DNA of 5,811 bases from JAOUEE01 sp051011595 (GTDB lineage: Bacteria > Actinomycetota > Acidimicrobiia > Acidimicrobiales > SHLQ01). The stretch covers positions 1 through 5,811 of the forward strand of contig JBPCTQ010000075.1 of NCBI GenBank assembly GCA_051011595.1, read 5' to 3'. Position numbers and translations under genes: made by a program. The notes under the pieces were generated by a model. That model was not told the origin of the DNA and searched no databases. It was given only the letters and a program-made list of their open reading frames with translations. Shown piece by piece: positions 5,516 to 5,811 of the stretch. Every line of letters begins with the position of its first letter. Positions within the stretch are counted from its first letter, which is position 1.

Positions 5516-5811
5516 ATGGCGTTTCGCACCGTTACCGGATACTGCTGGCCTCAGTCCATCGCCGCTGGCGGCTCGGTTGCGCTGCATCTTTCGTCACCCG
5601 ACGCCGAACCGGTCGCCGTCGAGGTCGCCCGGATCGGGGCCGAACGCGACGTCGTCTGGTCCGACACCGTCCCGGCCGACGACCACCCGACGCCCAACGA
5701 TGCGTCGGCCCACGGCTGCCAGTGGCCCGTTGCTGCGGGCATCACCGCCGAGACCGACTGGCGGTCGGGCTACTACGAAGTGCTGCTCACCGTCGAGGCC
5801 GACGGCAAGAC
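5516..5811 (+). CDS. N,N-dimethylformamidase beta-subunit-like protein, N-terminal part (partial)
   Basis: The frame is open for 98 codons from ATG at 5516 to the right edge. The segment GYCWPQSIAAGGSVALHLSS (8-27), then VEVARIG (35-41), WPV (70-72) and DWRSGYYEVLLTVEADGK (81-98) follows the pattern of the beta-sandwich in the dimethylformamidase large-subunit family: strands carrying 'Y..p.S...G..v.lhvS', 'v.v.RiG' and 'W.SGyY.v.l'. In DMFase this domain accompanies an amidohydrolase that cleaves N,N-dimethylformamide; more distant relatives have unknown substrates. GAGG at 5506-5509, 6 nt before ATG, favours this start; an in-frame ATG at 5504 is the alternative. The catalytic region lies outside the window, so the activity cannot be judged. 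The gene diverges from the ArsR operon and may share its control region. Confidence 0.6.
   Translation, partial: MAFRTVTGYCWPQSIAAGGSVALHLSSPDAEPVAVEVARIGAERDVVWSDTVPADDHPTPNDASAHGCQWPVAAGITAETDWRSGYYEVLLTVEADGK

Overview
The window is a high-GC bacterial segment with strong G/C preference at third codon positions, several GTG starts and tightly packed genes on both strands. This fits a high-GC actinobacterium. The mix of a sulfatase, an unusual alpha/beta hydrolase, a VOC protein and an apparent dimethylformamidase-like gene would suit an environmental (for example acidimicrobial-type) lineage, but the lineage is an inference from gene content and not a marker-based call. I see no rRNA, tRNA, CRISPR array, insertion sequence or phage gene.

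Layout from left to right. (1) Positions 1-949, minus strand: the first 316 codons of a ComEC/Rec2-type metallo-beta-lactamase-fold hydrolase with an SH3-like N-terminus, cut off by the window's left edge. (2) Positions 950-1094: a divergent intergenic region holding a strong Shine-Dalgarno for gene 1, a 25-bp near-perfect inverted repeat and a possible leaderless promoter for the next gene. (3) Positions 1095-1496, plus: a small single-domain VOC (glyoxalase/dioxygenase superfamily) protein. (4) Positions 1636-2835, plus: an alpha/beta hydrolase with an N-terminal helical region, resembling the FrsA/DUF1100-like and pseudooxynicotine-hydrolase-like enzymes. (5) Positions 2884-4497, plus: a formylglycine-type sulfatase without a signal peptide, with a chitobiase/hexosaminidase-C-like beta-sandwich at its C-terminus. 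(6) Positions 4498-4514: a 17-bp convergent gap, with an inverted repeat that contains both facing stop codons. (7) Positions 4515-5384, minus: an ArsR-family repressor and an SRPBCC (AHSA1-type) protein, translationally coupled, preceded by a recognisable promoter overlapping an AT-rich palindrome. (8) From 5516, plus: the first 98 codons of a protein resembling the beta-sandwich of the N,N-dimethylformamidase beta subunit, cut off by the right edge.

How they may work together: genes 3-5 run in one direction, and the hydrolase and sulfatase (48 bp apart) are likely co-transcribed, so they may act in sequence on one sulfated, esterified or otherwise acylated substrate. The ArsR-SRPBCC pair is a self-contained regulated unit of a common type, probably autoregulated through the palindrome in its promoter. 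The left-end hydrolase is transcribed away from the rest and has no clear functional link to it. I found no convincing wholly new system. The points most worth a second look are the intergenic inverted repeat at 982-1006, the stop-codon-containing hairpin at 4491-4521, the sulfatase's domain architecture and the truncated SH3-ComEC-like hydrolase.
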